DNA of 64,000 nt from positions 585,625 through 649,624 of the forward strand of contig NZ_JACHXZ010000004.1 of NCBI RefSeq assembly GCF_014192475.1. Direction: 5' to 3'. The notes under the pieces are model-generated. The model was not told the DNA's origin, searched no databases, and saw only the letters and a program-made list of their open reading frames with translations. The stretch's first letter is position 1. Every line of letters starts with the position of its first letter. Of the stretch, positions 8,320 to 17,753 are shown one piece after another. The position numbers were made by a program, and so were the translations under genes. Source of the DNA: Simiduia aestuariiviva. Its GTDB lineage: Bacteria > Pseudomonadota > Gammaproteobacteria > Pseudomonadales > Cellvibrionaceae.

Positions 8320-10624
8320 TTTTCGCGCACGCCTACTGTTGGTTTTTATTGCGCTCCTTTCGCTGACCTTGGTGGCGATTACTTGGGCGGTATTTTCGGC
8401 GACGCAAAATGCTGGTCACGTTTTTGCCAACAATGAATTAGATGTGGCCGAGCGCGTATTCAAACGCCTGATTATTGAAGATCGCGGCCAACTGAAGACG
8501 CGCGTGTCGCTACTCTCCGAGGACTATGGGTTTCGTCAGGCCGTGGCCATTGGCGAAGAGGAAACGCTGATTACCGCATTGGCGAATCACGGAGAACGCG
8601 TGGGCGCAGAGATGGTACTGTTGACCGACGGTGAGGGCCGCGTAAAGCTCAGCAGCCACGACCTCACTTTGGTGCAGCCGTTCATTGCGGTGCGCATCGC
8701 TGAGGGCACCAGTTTTGATTTACTTGTGCAGGCCGAACAGCAGCTGTTTCAATTTGCCATGGTGCCTGTGCGCGCACCCAGTCTTATAGGTTGGGTGGGC
8801 TTAGGCTTTCCACTTAAACCTGCATTGTTGGAAAATTTTAAATCGATTACGCGCGTGGATGTAACCATGATGTTGGCCGAGCGCGCCATACCGGCATTAT
8901 CCACATTGCCGGCGGCAGCGGGTCAAAACAAACCGATAGCGCAATCTAACGTGCATTCATCGGATCTTATACAGCGCGATTGGTTGACGCGAACCCTTGC
9001 CTTTGAAGGTGAAAATGCTGGCGATATCGTCGCGCTGCTGACGGTGCCCTCTTCCGATATTAAAGCGCAATTCAATCAGCTGCAGCAGCGCTTAATTCTC
9101 ATTGCCGCGCTGGCGTTGGTGCTGGTTGTGGCCGCAATTTTCCGTATTGCCAATGGTTTGAGTCAGCCGTTAGCGACCCTGGCAGCGGCCGCTGACCGCA
9201 TGGCGGCGGGCGACTATGATCGCCCAGTGCAATTGACCAGCACTGATGAATTGGGGTTGCTCGCAAATTCTCTCAATCGCATGCAAGCAGCTATTAAAGA
9301 GCGTGAAGCACATATTACTTTTATGGCCGAGCACGACGAGCGTACTGGCCTGCCGAACCGTGAAAAAGTGCAACACATTCTCGCTGATCTTTTTGCAGAG
9401 CAAACCAGTTTCACTGCAGTGCTCTTGCGGGTATCCAATATCAAGCGCCTAAATGATCTGTACGGCATATTGTTCGTGCAGCGATTTATGCCGTTGGTGG
9501 CCGAAAGATTAAAATCGGAAGTAACGGCTTGTGGCACCCTGGCACGATTGGGGAGTGACGAGTTTTTGTTAATTCTAACCGCGGGTGCGGTAATCAATCG
9601 CCAGGAAATAGAGATACTATCGCACAGTTTTTCACATCCATTTTCTCTCGATGGCGTACAGATTGTATTTGAAATGCGCGCGGGGGTTGTGGATTGTCCA
9701 GCTCAGGCAAGCAATTACGAGTTTCTAATTCGACGCAGTAATATTGCGCTGACAGAAGCAGTGCGCGCGGGTCAGAAATTTTATTACTACCAAGATGGTG
9801 CGGATGATGCGCATCTACGAAAACTACAAATTACTGCGCGGCTGCAACACGCAATAGAACACGGTAATTTTGAATTGTTTTACCAGCCTCAATTGTCACT
9901 GTTAACGGGCGAAATTGAAGGCATGGAAGCGCTCATTCGTTGGAAGGATGAAACCTTGGGTAGCGTTTTCCCCGATGAGTTCATTCCATTGGCTGAGGAG
10001 TCGGGACTGATTAGTGATGTTACCCGGTGGGTGGTCGGCCGCGTGCGTGAAGACTGTATGGCACTTGCCTCGACAGGCAAGCCCATCGAAATTAGTATCA
10101 ATCTTTCCGCTAAGGATATTCTCGATACAGAGATGCTGGCGATGCTCACTGAGGCCGCGGTCAAGGATTTGCCGGCCGGTTGTAGCTTGGCCTATGAAAT
10201 TACTGAAACCGCACTCGTCGCTGATGCACACGCGGCCCGAGAAAATTTGTTGTTGCTGAAAAACGCAGGCATCCACTTATCCATGGATGATTTCGGTACT
10301 GGATTTTCTTCATTGTCGCAGTTAAAGATGCTGCCCGTGTCTAAACTTAAGATCGATAAGTCCTTTGTCATGAAGCTGGCCAGTGACTGCGATGATCAAA
10401 ATATTGTCGAGGCTATTTTGGGCTTGGCAAAGGCGCTCAAACTATCGGTTGTGGCGGAAGGCGTTGAAGACGCCACTGCCATGTCGATGCTAGATAATTG
10501 GGGTTGCCAGAGTATTCAGGGCTATCACCTTGCACGCCCCATGCCGGTAACTGAGGCGCTAGTGTGGTTGGAAAACTACCGGCAAAAAGAAGGTGAAATG
10601 GATAGAGATGTTTCAAACGGTTAA
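8312..10624 (+). CDS. Membrane sensor protein with HAMP, degenerate GGDEF and intact EAL domains
   Basis: 770 residues. Order: membrane helix (about 5-30), periplasmic sensor region (30-245), second helix (250-270), HAMP (270-325), GGDEF domain (335-490), EAL domain (505-755). The GGDEF signature reads RLGSDEF near residue 414, a Gly-to-Ser change, so cyclase activity is doubtful. The EAL domain keeps EALIRW (near 539), the metal-binding NLSAKD, EITETA, DDFGTGFSS, KIDKSF and AEGVE motifs, so c-di-GMP hydrolysis is expected. It overlaps the cupredoxin-like gene by 8 bases and is followed by DUF3034 and globin genes, suggesting a sensor for a periplasmic redox or gas signal. Confidence 0.93.
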   Translation: MTSFRARLLLVFIALLSLTLVAITWAVFSATQNAGHVFANNELDVAERVFKRLIIEDRGQLKTRVSLLSEDYGFRQAVAIGEEETLITALANHGERVGAEMVLLTDGEGRVKLSSHDLTLVQPFIAVRIAEGTSFDLLVQAEQQLFQFAMVPVRAPSLIGWVGLGFPLKPALLENFKSITRVDVTMMLAERAIPALSTLPAAAGQNKPIAQSNVHSSDLIQRDWLTRTLAFEGENAGDIVALLTVPSSDIKAQFNQLQQRLILIAALALVLVVAAIFRIANGLSQPLATLAAAADRMAAGDYDRPVQLTSTDELGLLANSLNRMQAAIKEREAHITFMAEHDERTGLPNREKVQHILADLFAEQTSFTAVLLRVSNIKRLNDLYGILFVQRFMPLVAERLKSEVTACGTLARLGSDEFLLILTAGAVINRQEIEILSHSFSHPFSLDGVQIVFEMRAGVVDCPAQASNYEFLIRRSNIALTEAVRAGQKFYYYQDGADDAHLRKLQITARLQHAIEHGNFELFYQPQLSLLTGEIEGMEALIRWKDETLGSVFPDEFIPLAEESGLISDVTRWVVGRVREDCMALASTGKPIEISINLSAKDILDTEMLAMLTEAAVKDLPAGCSLAYEITETALVADAHAARENLLLLKNAGIHLSMDDFGTGFSSLSQLKMLPVSKLKIDKSFVMKLASDCDDQNIVEAILGLAKALKLSVVAEGVEDATAMSMLDNWGCQSIQGYHLARPMPVTEALVWLENYRQKEGEMDRDVSNG

Positions 10625-10713
10625 CCGCACTAAGCAGTGGCTAGCAACGGCCTGCTCGAAAAATCTGACACAGTATTTGTTAAACCGGTGGGTTTAAAAA
10701 GGTACAAAAGGCT

Positions 10714-11610
10714 ATGAAAAGTAACGCGTGGTGGCGCGCTTTAGTGACACGCATTTGGTTGCTCATATTGTTGATGTGGGCAGCGGGCGCGTGCGCGCAG
10801 AGCCGCATTTTGGCAACGCCAGGCGCAATGCAATTGGAGGGCAGCGCCGGCGGGGGATTAGTGCCCTGGGCTGTGATTGGCAGTTATGCCAGTGAGGATG
10901 AATGGGGCGCCTCGGCCGCGTTGACCGCGGTGCAGGTTAATGACTTTTCCTTAACTCAAGCGAGTGTTTTGCTGGGCTTCGACGAGCGCTGGGAAGTGAG
11001 CTACGCCCATCAAACCCTTAGGCTGGGCAACCAAGGCGCTGCGGATTTGGCGCAGGCAACGGCCGGCGCCTTTCCCAATTTGACCATTGAACAAGACATT
11101 TTTGGTGTTAAGGGTCGAATCACGGGCAACTTAATTTATGGTGCGCTGCCGCAAATCAGCGCGGGGCTGCAGTACAAAATAAACCATAATGCGGACATTT
11201 CGACACAGGTATTGGGCGCTAGATCGACGCGAGGTGTGGATTACTACGTGGCCGCCTCCAAACTGTATTTAGATGCGCTGTGGGGTCGCAATATTCTGGT
11301 GAATGGCACGCTGCGCCACAGTCGTGCCAATCAACTTGGATTATTGGGTTTCGGTGGCGATCGAAACAGCGCGTGGATGGGTGAGGTGTCGATGGCGGTG
11401 TTGCTTAATCGCCACTGGGCGGTGGGTGTTGAATACCGGCAGAAGCCCGATCTATTAAACAGTGTGCGCGAAGATGCGTGGGCCGATGCCTTTGTGGCGT
11501 GGTTTCCAAGTAAGCGCGTCACCCTGGTGGCAGCCTATGCCGACCTGGGCAATATTGCGCTCTGGGACGCGCAGCGGGGCTGGTACCTATCACTACAAAT
11601 CAACAATTAA
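10714..11610 (+). CDS. DUF3034 family outer-membrane-like protein
   Basis: 298 residues with a signal peptide ending near GACAQS. DUF3034 features: the GAMQLEGSAGGGLVPWAVIG block, repeated amphipathic beta strands, ANQLGLLGFGGDRN, VGVEYRQKPDLLN, and an ending YLSLQINN with a polar-terminal strand. A beta-barrel in the outer membrane is likely from the alternating pattern; the function of the family is unknown. It lies 89 bases after the EAL gene and 16 bases before the globin gene. The same association with cupredoxin-like and c-di-GMP genes occurs in other proteobacteria as far as I recall, which makes a shared role likely. Confidence 0.85.
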   Translation: MKSNAWWRALVTRIWLLILLMWAAGACAQSRILATPGAMQLEGSAGGGLVPWAVIGSYASEDEWGASAALTAVQVNDFSLTQASVLLGFDERWEVSYAHQTLRLGNQGAADLAQATAGAFPNLTIEQDIFGVKGRITGNLIYGALPQISAGLQYKINHNADISTQVLGARSTRGVDYYVAASKLYLDALWGRNILVNGTLRHSRANQLGLLGFGGDRNSAWMGEVSMAVLLNRHWAVGVEYRQKPDLLNSVREDAWADAFVAWFPSKRVTLVAAYADLGNIALWDAQRGWYLSLQINN

Positions 11611-11626
11611 CTGTTAAGCGATCATC

Positions 11627-12076
11627 ATGGCTTTTTTGATGGGTAGAAAAACTGTATTGGGTTTTGTGTGTGGGCTGTTGCTGGCGTGCGCTAGCCAACC
11701 GCAACAAACCACCTTGTATCAGCGCATGGGCGGCGAGGCTGGCGTGCGCACTATCGTCGATAATTTTTTATATGAAGTGGGTGACAGTGCGCTCTTGCGA
11801 CCGCTTTTCAATGACATTGACCTGCCTCGGTTTCGGACAAAATTGGCGGAGCAGTTGTGTGAAATTAGCGGTGGCCCCTGCCGCTATAGCGGTGACAATA
11901 TGACCGAAGTGCATGCGGGTATGGCTATGAATAATCGGCATTTTGATGCCACCGTAACAGCACTTACCCGCGCTATGGAAGCCGCGGGTGTGGATGTGGC
12001 GAGTCAAAATGCCATGTTGAAAAAGCTTGCCGCGATGCACGGTGATGTGATGCGCGAGACAATTGCGCCTGAATAG
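11627..12076 (+). CDS. Truncated haemoglobin (group I type) with lipobox
   Basis: 149 residues. The 2-on-2 globin fold is shown by LYQRMGGEAGVRTIVDNFLYEV with a B10-type Tyr, PLFNDID, and the proximal His in MTEVHAGMAMNNRHFD. Unusually, the globin domain follows a hydrophobic leader ending LLLAC, a good lipobox with Cys21, so the protein is predicted to be an envelope lipoprotein instead of cytoplasmic. Globins of this group bind O2 or NO. In this cluster it could sense or remove a gas ligand next to the periplasmic sensor of the EAL protein; that role is inference. Confidence 0.88.
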   Translation: MAFLMGRKTVLGFVCGLLLACASQPQQTTLYQRMGGEAGVRTIVDNFLYEVGDSALLRPLFNDIDLPRFRTKLAEQLCEISGGPCRYSGDNMTEVHAGMAMNNRHFDATVTALTRAMEAAGVDVASQNAMLKKLAAMHGDVMRETIAPE

Positions 12077-12138
12077 TCACATCGAGACCCATGCTACACA
12101 GCGGCTTTACTCGGACCCATTAATTAATTGGCGCAACC

Positions 12139-14487
12139 TCAGGCTGGCTCAAGACCGATGGCGGCATCGGCATCTGTCGCTTGTTGTTTCGGTGCCTGTT
12201 CCTGAAACTCATTGCGCAATTTTTTTGCTGCCCTAACCATCACTTTTAGCGCCGCTTCGGTCTCTGGCCAGGTGCGGGTTTTAAGGCCGCAGTCGGGGTT
12301 TATCCACAGCTGTTGTGGTGGGATTTTTTCCGCAGCCCTATGCATCAGCTCGGCAATCCACTCAACTGTGGGGAGGTTGGGCGAATGGATATCGTACACG
12401 CCGGGGCCAATTTGATTGGGGTAGGTAAATTGTTCGAAGGCGTCGAGCAGCGCCATCTGTGATCGCGATGTTTCAAGGGTGATGACATCTGCATCTAAAG
12501 CGATGAGAGAATCCATGATGTCGTTAAATTCGGCATAGCACATATGGGTGTGAATTTGCGTGGTGTCTGCCACTTCTGCGCAACACACGCGAAATGCATG
12601 AGTGGCCCAGGCGAGGTACTCAGTCCAATCTTTTTTGCGCAGGGGCAAACCTTCGCGCAGGGCTGGTTCGTCAATCTGAATGATGCCGATGCCGGCGGCT
12701 TCTAGATCTTGTACTTCGTCGCGAATGGCCAGCGCCAGTTGCTGGGCGGTGCGGCTGCGCGGTTGATCATCGCGCACAAAGGACCAGCACAGAATGGTGT
12801 TGGGGCCCGTGAGCATACCTTTGACGGGCTTGCGGGTTAGGCTCTGCGCGTAGCGCGCCCACTCTAGGGTAATGGGTTGTTTGCGCGCTACGTCGCCGAC
12901 AATGATCGGGGGTTTTACACAGCGCGATCCGTAGCTTTGCACCCAACCCCATTGGGTAAAGGCAAAACCCGTCAGTTGCTCGCCAAAATATTCCACCATG
13001 TCATTGCGCTCAGCCTCGCCGTGCACGAGTACATCTAGGTCTAACTTTTCCTGAACTGCGATGGCGTGTTGGATTTCGGCGCGCATGAGTTGGGCGTATT
13101 CTCGCCCGCTGAGTTTTCCTTGCTTGTGAAGTCGCCGGGCTTTTCGAATTTCGGTGGTTTGTGGAAAGGAGCCAATGGTAGTTGTGGGTAGCAGTGGCAA
13201 TCGGAACTTTGCCTGTTGCAGTTTGTTGCGCTCAGCGAACTTGGTGGGGCGAAATGCGTTGTGGCTGGACAGGCGCTGGACGCGAGCCTGAACGTCCACT
13301 TGGTTGATGCGCGCGGAAGTGCGCCGAGCCGCCAGTGCGGCGCGATTAATTTTTAGTTTTTCGGTAACTGCTGGTGAGTGTGGCTCGGCCAGTGCTGCTT
13401 TAAGGGTGACGAGCTCTTCGAGTTTTTGCTGTGCAAAGGCGAGCCATGGCTGAACGTCCTCGGGCAGTGCGGTTTCCAATGTGAGATCCACCGGCACGTG
13501 TAACAGTGAGCAGGAGGGCGCTAACCACAGTTGATCGCCCAAGCGCTCGGCGACGGGGCGCAACACAGTGAGCGCTGCCTCCAAATCGGTAACCCAAATG
13601 TTGCGACCATCGACGATGCCAAGACTTAGAATTTTGTGGGGGCTCAAGCGGTCGACAATGCGCCCGATTTCCACACCGCCGCGCACGGCATCTAGGTGTA
13701 AGCCCGCCACGGGCAGTTGCAGCGCGACACTGAGGTTGTTGCCCAGTTCGCCAAAATAGTTGGCGACCAATTGTTGCAGGCCCCGAATTTGTAGGCGGTG
13801 GTAAGTGGACTCAAACGCTTGCTGCCAAGGGAGCGGCAGATCGAGTGAAAGTATGGGCTCGTCCATCTGTACCCATTCAGCGCCGGCATCGCGCAGGGCT
13901 TGCAGTAATTGGCGATACACGGGAATCAAATCATCGAGCAGCAATAGTTTGTCCGCATCGGGTCGCGCGCATTTGCCGAGCCACAAATAAGTGAGTGGGC
14001 CAATGAGCACAGGTTTTGCGTTGTGGCCCTGCGCAATGGCTTCGCGCGTTTCCTCGATAAGCTGGTGGTAGCTCAAGTGAAACGCTTGGTTTTCGGTGAA
14101 CTCGGGTACCAGGTAGTGGTAGTTGGTATCAAACCATTTGGTCATTTCACTGGCGGCGTTGGTGCCGCAACAGCTGTTTTGAGCGCGCCCGCGCGCCACC
14201 CGAAACAGTGTGTCTAAGTCTATCGCTGTGCCGGGCGTATGGCCGGCGCGCTCGGGCAGCACTCCGAGTGTGGCAGACATCGTGAGCACTTGGTCGTACC
14301 ACGCAAAGTCGCCCACCGGTACGAGGTCCAGCCCAGCTTGGCGCTGCCAGTGCGCCGCGCGCAGGGAGCGGCCCGTGGCCTGTAAGTCGGTGAGGCTGCT
14401 GTCGCCAGCCCAGTAGTTTTCCAGTGCGAACTTCAGTTCTCGTTGCGCACCGATGCGGGGGAAGCCCAAGTTGTGAATGCGTGCCAT
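12139..14487 (-). CDS. metE: Cobalamin-independent methionine synthase
   Basis: About 782 residues; the family is usually 750-770, and the excess is a Gln/Ala-rich C-terminal tail. MetE methylates homocysteine from methyl-tetrahydrofolate polyglutamate. N-terminal [14 protein letters not shown], the inter-domain [10 protein letters not shown], and the zinc ligands in [10 protein letters not shown] and NPDCGLKTR are visible. I chose the ATG at 14487 (MARIHNLGF), preceded by AAGG; the frame extends further upstream without support. It is transcribed divergently from metR, the usual arrangement for MetR-activated metE. Confidence 0.97.
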   Translation of the reverse strand: MARIHNLGFPRIGAQRELKFALENYWAGDSSLTDLQATGRSLRAAHWQRQAGLDLVPVGDFAWYDQVLTMSATLGVLPERAGHTPGTAIDLDTLFRVARGRAQNSCCGTNAASEMTKWFDTNYHYLVPEFTENQAFHLSYHQLIEETREAIAQGHNAKPVLIGPLTYLWLGKCARPDADKLLLLDDLIPVYRQLLQALRDAGAEWVQMDEPILSLDLPLPWQQAFESTYHRLQIRGLQQLVANYFGELGNNLSVALQLPVAGLHLDAVRGGVEIGRIVDRLSPHKILSLGIVDGRNIWVTDLEAALTVLRPVAERLGDQLWLAPSCSLLHVPVDLTLETALPEDVQPWLAFAQQKLEELVTLKAALAEPHSPAVTEKLKINRAALAARRTSARINQVDVQARVQRLSSHNAFRPTKFAERNKLQQAKFRLPLLPTTTIGSFPQTTEIRKARRLHKQGKLSGREYAQLMRAEIQHAIAVQEKLDLDVLVHGEAERNDMVEYFGEQLTGFAFTQWGWVQSYGSRCVKPPIIVGDVARKQPITLEWARYAQSLTRKPVKGMLTGPNTILCWSFVRDDQPRSRTAQQLALAIRDEVQDLEAAGIGIIQIDEPALREGLPLRKKDWTEYLAWATHAFRVCCAEVADTTQIHTHMCYAEFNDIMDSLIALDADVITLETSRSQMALLDAFEQFTYPNQIGPGVYDIHSPNLPTVEWIAELMHRAAEKIPPQQLWINPDCGLKTRTWPETEAALKVMVRAAKKLRNEFQEQAPKQQATDADAAIGLEPA

Positions 14488-14598
14488 CTGATTGCCTTGT
14501 GAGGTGTTTGGTGTGAGTGGCAACATTCTCCGCAGGCTGATAAGGTGAATCAAACTGATTAACTTTCTATTAATTATTAATTATATTCATGTTGCTGT

Positions 14599-15519
14599 AT
14601 GAACCTTGAAATTAGACAACTGAAAACCTTGGTGGCATTGCGCGAAACGGGGACCTTGGTGGAAGCGGCGCAGCGCTTGTGTTTGACGCAATCGGCGCTG
14701 TCGCACCAAATGAAGGAGCTGGAACACCAGCTCGGACAACCGGTGTTTGTGCGCAAGAGTCGCCCTATTCGCTTTACCGAGCCCGGTCAGCGATTGTTAA
14801 AACTGGCGGACACGGTGCTGGGCGCTCTGGCCGATGCCCAGCGCGATCTTCAAAAGCTGGTTCACGGCGAGGCGGGTCGATTGTTTATGGCCATCGAGTG
14901 CCACAGTTGTTTTAACTGGCTGATGCCGGTAATCGATCAATACCGACCACATTGGCCACAGGTGGAGTTGGATTTTTCCGGTGGCTTCACCTTTGAGCCG
15001 CTGCCCGCGTTGGCTCGCGGTGAAGTGGATGTGGTGATCACCACCGATCCACAGCCGCTTAAAGGCTTGGTGTACGAACCGCTTTTCGATTGCGAAATGC
15101 GCTTAGCCGTGGCGCCCGGCCACCCCTTGGCCAATGGCGACAGGGTGCAACCTAAACAACTGCAAGCGCAGACGCTGATTACCTACCCAGTCGCGCCAGA
15201 GCGTCTCGACATCATGCACCGTTTTTTACAACCGGCCGGCATCCAGCCCGAAATTCGCACTACCGAATTGACGCTCATGATGGTGCAAATGGTGGCATCG
15301 GGGCGCGGTGTTTGCTGCCTGCCCAATTGGGTTTTAGATGAGTACGCAGCGCAAGGGCAGCTGAAAAGTTTGGCGCTGGGCGACGGTATCTGGAGTCGAG
15401 TGCAATTGGCGATGCGTGCGGAGACGCGCGAAACTGCCTACGCTCAAGACTTTATCCGCATGGCGCGCGCCCATTGTTTTGCGCAGTTAAAGGGCATTCG
15501 GCCCGCACCAGTTGAGTGA
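14599..15519 (+). CDS. metR: LysR-type regulator MetR
   Basis: 306 residues. The N-terminal helix-turn-helix is MNLEIRQLKTLVALRETGTL followed by LTQSALSHQMKELE; the effector domain carries MAIECHSCFNWLMPV, which is highly characteristic of MetR. The protein activates metE and other methionine genes with homocysteine as co-inducer. It is divergent from metE with a 111-base intergenic region that is very AT-rich near metR (around 14567-14588). I could not find a convincing TGAA-N5-TTCA operator there. Confidence 0.94.
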   Translation: MNLEIRQLKTLVALRETGTLVEAAQRLCLTQSALSHQMKELEHQLGQPVFVRKSRPIRFTEPGQRLLKLADTVLGALADAQRDLQKLVHGEAGRLFMAIECHSCFNWLMPVIDQYRPHWPQVELDFSGGFTFEPLPALARGEVDVVITTDPQPLKGLVYEPLFDCEMRLAVAPGHPLANGDRVQPKQLQAQTLITYPVAPERLDIMHRFLQPAGIQPEIRTTELTLMMVQMVASGRGVCCLPNWVLDEYAAQGQLKSLALGDGIWSRVQLAMRAETRETAYAQDFIRMARAHCFAQLKGIRPAPVE

Positions 15520-15549
15520 GTTGGTCATTCATGAAGGAGCTTTGGATTC

Positions 15550-17283
15550 ATGGTTAAACGACAAAAAACCAAGGCTAGCCCATGGCTATTAACCCTATTT
15601 GCCCTGCCCTTTGCCGGCGTGGGCTTGGGCTTTTTAGTGATGAGCATCATTCCATCTCTCTACGACAGCGTGGCGATGTCGACTTGGCAGCCTGTGCAGG
15701 CGCAATTGATCAGCGCGCGCACGCGGGTGCACCATGGCGATGACAGCACCAGCTACGAGGCCGAGGCCCGTTATCGCTATGATTTTCAGGGCACGGAATA
15801 TGAGTCCAGTCGCGTCGGGATCATGGCCGGTGCCGACAACATTGGCCAATGGCAGGAAACCCGTGGCGCGCAATTGAATCGCGCACTGCGCGAAGGGCTT
15901 CTAATCACGGTGTACGTCGACCCAGACGCGCCGGAGGAAGCGGTGATTTATCGCGAGTTGCGCTGGGGCATGCTGGCTTTTAAAAGTGTATTTGTGCTGG
16001 TGTTTGGGGGCGTGGGGTTCGGTTTGATGTGGTTGGCATGGCGAGGCCAGCGAGCGGCGGCGGCCGTCGATGAGCAAACAGCCAGCGCCGAGCCTTGGCG
16101 GTTGCGCACCGAATGGGCGAACCCGGTGCGCTCGAATACTAAGCTCGGATTGATAGTGCTGTGGGTCTTTGCCGTAGTTTGGAACGGGGTGTCGGCACCG
16201 GTACTGTTTACGCTACCCGGCGAGATGGCCAAGGGCAATCAAGCCATTTTGTTTGCGCTGTTGTTTCCGATTATCGGCCTAGGTTTGTTGGTGTCGGCGG
16301 TGGTGAAGCTGCGCCAGTGGTTGCGCTTCGGTTCGGTGCCTTTGCATTTAGATCCTTGGCCTGCGTGCATAGGAGGCCAGCTCGCTGGGCGCATGGAGAT
16401 CAAATTGCCCTATGATTCGACCCAGCGAGTGCACCTGCAATTGAGCTGTTTGCTCAGCTATTACTCGGGCAGCGGCAAGAATCGCAAGCGCACTGAAAAA
16501 ATTATTTGGAGCGCTGAGGGTTTGGCAAACCTCGCGCCTGCAGCGCAGGGCAGCAGCATTCAATTTGCCTTTGACATTCCCGCAGGATTACCCCAATCCG
16601 AGCTGCCAAGTGAGCGCCATCACCTGTGGCGGTTAGAGGTAAATGCCGCCCTACCCGGTGCCGATTTCAATCAACAATACGAGGTGCCCGTGTTTGAAAC
16701 GGGCATGGCGGCGTCCAGCCGCATCAAGTGCGCCAGCCAGCACCCGCTGATGCAAGAGGAGCGCGAGCGACGGCTGGAACGGCTGTTGAATATTCGCCAA
16801 ATTGCCGACGGTGTAGAGCTTTATTATCAAATGGGTCGCCGCTGGCGCGGGCGCTCATTGGGACTGCTCGTGGGTATCGCCATGACCATAGGAGGTTGGT
16901 TTGCCCAAGCGAAGGCCGCGCCCCTCATGGTAGTGGTTTTGTTAATAGGTATTGGCCTGCTTATCGCCGTGGGTTGTTGCTACGGGCTGTTGAATAGCTA
17001 CCGCGTCAAATTGGGGCGGCCGGGAATTTACACTGAGCGAAAGATATTGGGCGTGATGATCAGCAAGCGCTTTTATCCACCCGCCGATATTCAAGGCCTG
17101 GTGATAAAGGCCCACGGGAGCTCTCAAGTCGGCAATAAACATACGGAGCACTTTGTCATTGAAGCGCAGCTAAACAGCGGCAAACAGGTGCGGGTGGTTG
17201 AAGATTTGGACGGACGAGCGCTGACGGAACAGGCGCTAGAGGTGGTTACCCTGTTGAGCGGCTTGCCCAAAGCTCATGGCTAA
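15550..17283 (+). CDS. DUF3592 domain membrane protein
   Basis: 577 residues. Several hydrophobic segments are visible: near 12-35, 135-160, 205-230, 240-262 and a pair near 435-480. The N-terminal extracytoplasmic stretch with WQPVQAQLISARTRVHHGDD and YRYDFQGTEYESSRV is a DUF3592 domain, ending in DPDAPEEAVIYR. A second soluble region (about 265-415) holds SYYSGSGKNRKRTEKIIW. The family's function is unknown. It starts 30 bases after metR on the same strand with GAAGGAG upstream of the ATG, so it may be co-transcribed, but no functional link to methionine is evident. Confidence 0.85.
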   Translation: MVKRQKTKASPWLLTLFALPFAGVGLGFLVMSIIPSLYDSVAMSTWQPVQAQLISARTRVHHGDDSTSYEAEARYRYDFQGTEYESSRVGIMAGADNIGQWQETRGAQLNRALREGLLITVYVDPDAPEEAVIYRELRWGMLAFKSVFVLVFGGVGFGLMWLAWRGQRAAAAVDEQTASAEPWRLRTEWANPVRSNTKLGLIVLWVFAVVWNGVSAPVLFTLPGEMAKGNQAILFALLFPIIGLGLLVSAVVKLRQWLRFGSVPLHLDPWPACIGGQLAGRMEIKLPYDSTQRVHLQLSCLLSYYSGSGKNRKRTEKIIWSAEGLANLAPAAQGSSIQFAFDIPAGLPQSELPSERHHLWRLEVNAALPGADFNQQYEVPVFETGMAASSRIKCASQHPLMQEERERRLERLLNIRQIADGVELYYQMGRRWRGRSLGLLVGIAMTIGGWFAQAKAAPLMVVVLLIGIGLLIAVGCCYGLLNSYRVKLGRPGIYTERKILGVMISKRFYPPADIQGLVIKAHGSSQVGNKHTEHFVIEAQLNSGKQVRVVEDLDGRALTEQALEVVTLLSGLPKAHG

Positions 17284-17753
17284 GGTGTTTGTGGCCAGTA
17301 AATAAAAAAAGCCCCGCATAAACAGTGCGGGGCACAAGCCAGGGTGTCTTTTGAAACGCTCGCGCTGCCACGGGTCTTTTCAAATCGCTACTCAACTTGG
17401 TTGTTGCGAGTTTCGTGCCAAAATTCTTTTCAGAGCTGTCCACCCGTAAAACGCCTATTTTTACTGCGATGAAGTGACGGCGCGGGCAGCAATCAATCAT
17501 TCCTGCCGTCCATTCAGACGGCGACCAAAGAAATATATTCCTAGGGATGTGTAAGATTTACAAAGTCAGCAATGATTTTTAAATGATTCACACCGCTAGC
17601 TTGGTTGGCGTGTTGCCCGCGCTCGACATTAGCGCGAGGGGTTGATGAATGTCAGCGCAACGACGGCAGCGAACCCATTAGGTTCTAGGCAATCGAAAAT
17701 TGGCGCGCTAAAGCAGCTATACTGCGCGCTTTTACCCCACCCGAGGTCGCTTC
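17284..17753. other. 470-base intergenic region before rlmI
   Basis: It holds the hairpin at 17308-17333 and a possible rlmI -10 (TATACT at 17718-17723, without a good -35). A short minus-strand frame at 17246-17500 runs through the hairpin and is not convincing. Nothing else was recognised. Confidence 0.5.
17304..17333 (-). terminator. Terminator-like hairpin
   Basis: GCCCCGCA and TGCGGGGC pair around a 7-base loop (17311-17333). The run of A at 17304-17310 gives a U-tract only on the minus strand. On the plus strand, where it would end the DUF3592 gene 27 bases upstream, it lacks a T-tract but is a stable stem. Confidence 0.6.

Noticed and set aside
14488..14598. MetR operator of the TGAA-N5-TTCA type
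   Set aside because: The best candidate (TGAATCAAACTGA) has the wrong right half; the region is merely AT-rich.
17246..17500. Minus-strand 84-codon frame before rlmI
   Set aside because: It runs through a terminator-like hairpin and into the DUF3592 gene, with no recognisable domain.
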